64,000 bases of DNA from CAVSUB01 sp963730995 (GTDB lineage: Bacteria > Acidobacteriota > Vicinamibacteria > Vicinamibacterales > 2-12-FULL-66-21): positions 1,736,001 through 1,800,000 of the forward strand of contig CAVSUB010000013.1 of NCBI GenBank assembly GCA_963730995.1, read 5' to 3'. This document shows positions 62,442-64,000 of this stretch, one piece after another. How positions within the stretch are numbered: the stretch's first letter is position 1; each line of letters opens with the position of its first letter. A program made the translations under genes and the position numbers. The notes under the pieces are model-generated. The model was not told the origin of the DNA and did not search any database. It saw only the letters and a list, made by a program, of their open reading frames with translations.

Positions 62442-62981
62442 CTATTGCCTTTGGTCCGGAAGTGGATCGCCTGACGGCTTCTGTGCCAGAAACTTGATTG
62501 GGGTCAGGAGCTCACTCTGGCGCGGGAGCTCGACGTCGCCTGCGGGCAGCTTGTTCACACTCAGCACGTATGACAACACGTCCGCGATCTGCTGGCGGGA
62601 CAGCGTTCCGGGCTTGTCCATCGGCATTGTCGTCCGCGTCCGCTCGAGCATGTCTCCCATGCTCAGGCCGTTCCAGTTCGCGGCGAAATCGGGGCCGGTG
62701 AGCGGGCGAACCGGGCCGCTCCCCTCCAGCGTCTCGCCGTGGCAGGCCAGACAATGCGTCCCGTAGAGGTCTTTGCCTCGCCGGGCCTGTTCCTCTGTGT
62801 ACACCCCGTCCCACACCGAGCGCGAGGACGGCGAACCGTTCGACGCGGCAGGGGGCGTTGCCGGCGGGGGTCCGGACTGCTGCGCGGCACGAGCCAATCC
62901 GCCCGTCGCAAGCATGGCGATCGCCGCGAACCCGACCAAGATCCCGCCGACTGCCGAAGGCACTGAACGACCCTTGACCAC
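62442..62981 (-). CDS. monoheme c-type cytochrome
   Basis: 179 aa from GTG 62981. Signal (ILVGFAAIAMLATGGLARAA), Pro-rich linker, then one c-type heme site CLACH at about residue 77 and the axial Met in TTMPMDKPGTLSRQQIADV. It would take electrons from an exported dehydrogenase; it is next to the PQQ dehydrogenase gene and 10 nt before the aldolase-like gene, so co-transcription is likely. Confidence 0.85.
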   Translation of the reverse strand: MVKGRSVPSAVGGILVGFAAIAMLATGGLARAAQQSGPPPATPPAASNGSPSSRSVWDGVYTEEQARRGKDLYGTHCLACHGETLEGSGPVRPLTGPDFAANWNGLSMGDMLERTRTTMPMDKPGTLSRQQIADVLSYVLSVNKLPAGDVELPRQSELLTPIKFLAQKPSGDPLPDQRQ

Positions 62982-63045
62982 CGTCTAGACGAACCGTGTG
63001 AAGAGGTTCAGACAACCACGATCGACGTCGCATGTCAACGTGCGA

Positions 63046-64000
63046 CTACCGCGGGGATATCGACTCCGATGGCAGCTTGAACGCGAGGAGCTCGCCGGTC
63101 GATGTCGCGCCGCTCGTCGCGATCACGAGATACTGCTGGCCGTTCAGCATATACGTCATCGGCGATCCGGTCTGGGGGGCCGGCATGTAGACGGACCCCA
63201 CCTCCGCCCCGGTCGCCTTGTCGTACGCACGGAGCATCGCACCGCGCACGCCGGCCGGCGTCGTGAAAAACCCAGGCTCGCCCGCGATCACGAGCGTCTT
63301 CGTGACGAGCGTGCCAATGCGGCCGTTCGAGCGTCCGGTTCGAGGAATTGTCAAACCTTTCAGCGCCGGGTGGTTGCGCACGGCGTCCGGCGTCTCTCCA
63401 TGGGCGACCTGCCAGACGATCTCCCCTTTGCCGAGGTCGATCGCCGAGATGCGTCCCCACGGTGGCTTGACGAGAGGGAGGCCCTGGACCGTCAGCCCAC
63501 GGCCGCCACCCCCCTCGCCTCCCTCAGTGTCGCCCCTCCCCGCCCCGGCCCGGCCGCCGCCGGCACGGCCGGCACCGCCGGCTCGACCTCCCGCACCGGA
63601 ACGACCGCCCGTCGCTCCTGCGGCGCCCGGCGCCGTGGCCGTGCCCAGGATGTACTCCATGTCCGATCGCTCGGGATCGTGCACGAGCCCGCGTGCCGTC
63701 ACCTGCGTGAAGGAATAGATGTAAAGGATGCCGGTCTGCGGATCCACCGCACCCCCGGGCCAGTTGGGGCCGCCGTTGTTCGACGGCATCACGAGCGTCC
63801 CCAGCGGCCCGTCCGCCTGGCTGACGATGGCTGGCGTATACAACGGCCCGAGCTTGTACTTGGACACGAGCTTGACGGCCTCGGCCCTGAGCTCCGGCGT
63901 GAAGTCGATCAGATCGTCGATCGACACGCCCTGCCGGTCGAACGCCGGCGGCTTCGTCGGGAATGGCTGCGTCGGGCTGGTCTTCTCCAAGGGGACGTCG
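63046..64000 (-). CDS. PQQ-dependent dehydrogenase (quinoprotein), C-terminal part; 5' end outside window
   Basis: The frame runs off the right edge. The visible 317+ residues carry the quinoprotein propeller: NNGGPNWPGGAVDPQTGILY, RISAIDLGKGEIVWQVAHGE, GTLVTKTLVIAGEPGFFTTP and MLRAYDKATGAEVGSVYMPA. The last blade ends LAFKLPS. A Gly/Arg/Ala-rich insert at about residues 120-165 interrupts it. Periplasmic sugar/alcohol oxidation, feeding the adjacent cytochrome, is likely. Gene upstream part not visible. Confidence 0.85.
   Translation of the reverse strand, partial: DVPLEKTSPTQPFPTKPPAFDRQGVSIDDLIDFTPELRAEAVKLVSKYKLGPLYTPAIVSQADGPLGTLVMPSNNGGPNWPGGAVDPQTGILYIYSFTQVTARGLVHDPERSDMEYILGTATAPGAAGATGGRSGAGGRAGGAGRAGGGRAGAGRGDTEGGEGGGGRGLTVQGLPLVKPPWGRISAIDLGKGEIVWQVAHGETPDAVRNHPALKGLTIPRTGRSNGRIGTLVTKTLVIAGEPGFFTTPAGVRGAMLRAYDKATGAEVGSVYMPAPQTGSPMTYMLNGQQYLVIATSGATSTGELLAFKLPSESISPR

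Overview
The window is a GC-rich chromosomal segment from what is most likely an Acidobacteriota genome of the Vicinamibacteria type. This is inferred from very large Oar-like TonB-dependent receptors with an N-terminal carboxypeptidase-regulatory-like domain, PVC-type 'membrane-bound dehydrogenases' with HEAT, cytochrome c and discoidin-like parts, DUF1080 and ThuA proteins, tetratricopeptide proteins with a CAICYWGEAWA-type motif, and a group 1h-like [NiFe] hydrogenase. I saw no tRNA, rRNA, CRISPR array, integrase or transposase gene.

Layout. (1) 1-6.45 kb, plus strand: the 3' end of a VWA7/hemicentin-like extracellular protein, a TPR-LuxR regulator, then DinB, a SAM methyltransferase, a PIG-L deacetylase and a PLP decarboxylase; the last three overlap at their stop/start codons. 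(2) 6.46-25.7 kb, minus strand: a 21-gene hydrogenase island. In transcription order it holds an orphan second small subunit, a PAS histidine kinase, a NarL-type response regulator, the structural small and large subunits (signature motifs of the actinobacterial-type, group 1h, high-affinity H2-oxidising enzymes), a NifU-like protein, DUF5947, DUF6084, a conserved unknown, the maturation protease, a small membrane protein, YceI, HypC, HypD, HypE, a double SIS protein, a Uxx-star glutaredoxin-like protein, HypF, HypA, HypB and a nickel permease. Most accessory genes overlap by 1-8 bases, so they look translationally coupled. (3) 25.8-64 kb: an alpha/beta hydrolase and then a scavenging/oxidation region with three TonB-dependent receptors, two CocE/NonD hydrolases in tandem, two DUF1080 proteins, ThuA, a metallo-beta-lactamase-fold protein, two membrane-bound dehydrogenases, a sulfite-oxidase-fold molybdoenzyme, TPR and NHL proteins, an exported D-threonine-aldolase-like protein, a cytochrome c and, running off the right edge, a PQQ dehydrogenase. 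Nearly all are exported.

How it may work together. The hydrogenase island carries nickel uptake, metallocentre assembly, protease and structural subunits, plus a two-component system, which suggests that H2 oxidation is regulated and used to supplement heterotrophic growth. No membrane anchor or cytochrome b partner is encoded beside the hydrogenase. The right half looks like uptake of oligomeric substrates through TonB receptors with periplasmic hydrolysis and oxidation.

Most unusual points: the orphan small subunit has Glu in place of the cluster-ligand Asp and is fused in order to a histidine kinase and response regulator; the NifU-like protein has lost its CxxC; HypC carries a 12-bp minisatellite tail; and the right half contains several families of intergenic palindromes. 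One of these is a composite element of heptamer-phased AGCT arms plus a GGAATTCAC hairpin placed 3-5 nt after a stop codon in all four copies. Four single-base frameshifts interrupt three large genes between 37.8 and 55.8 kb; they may be sequencing errors.
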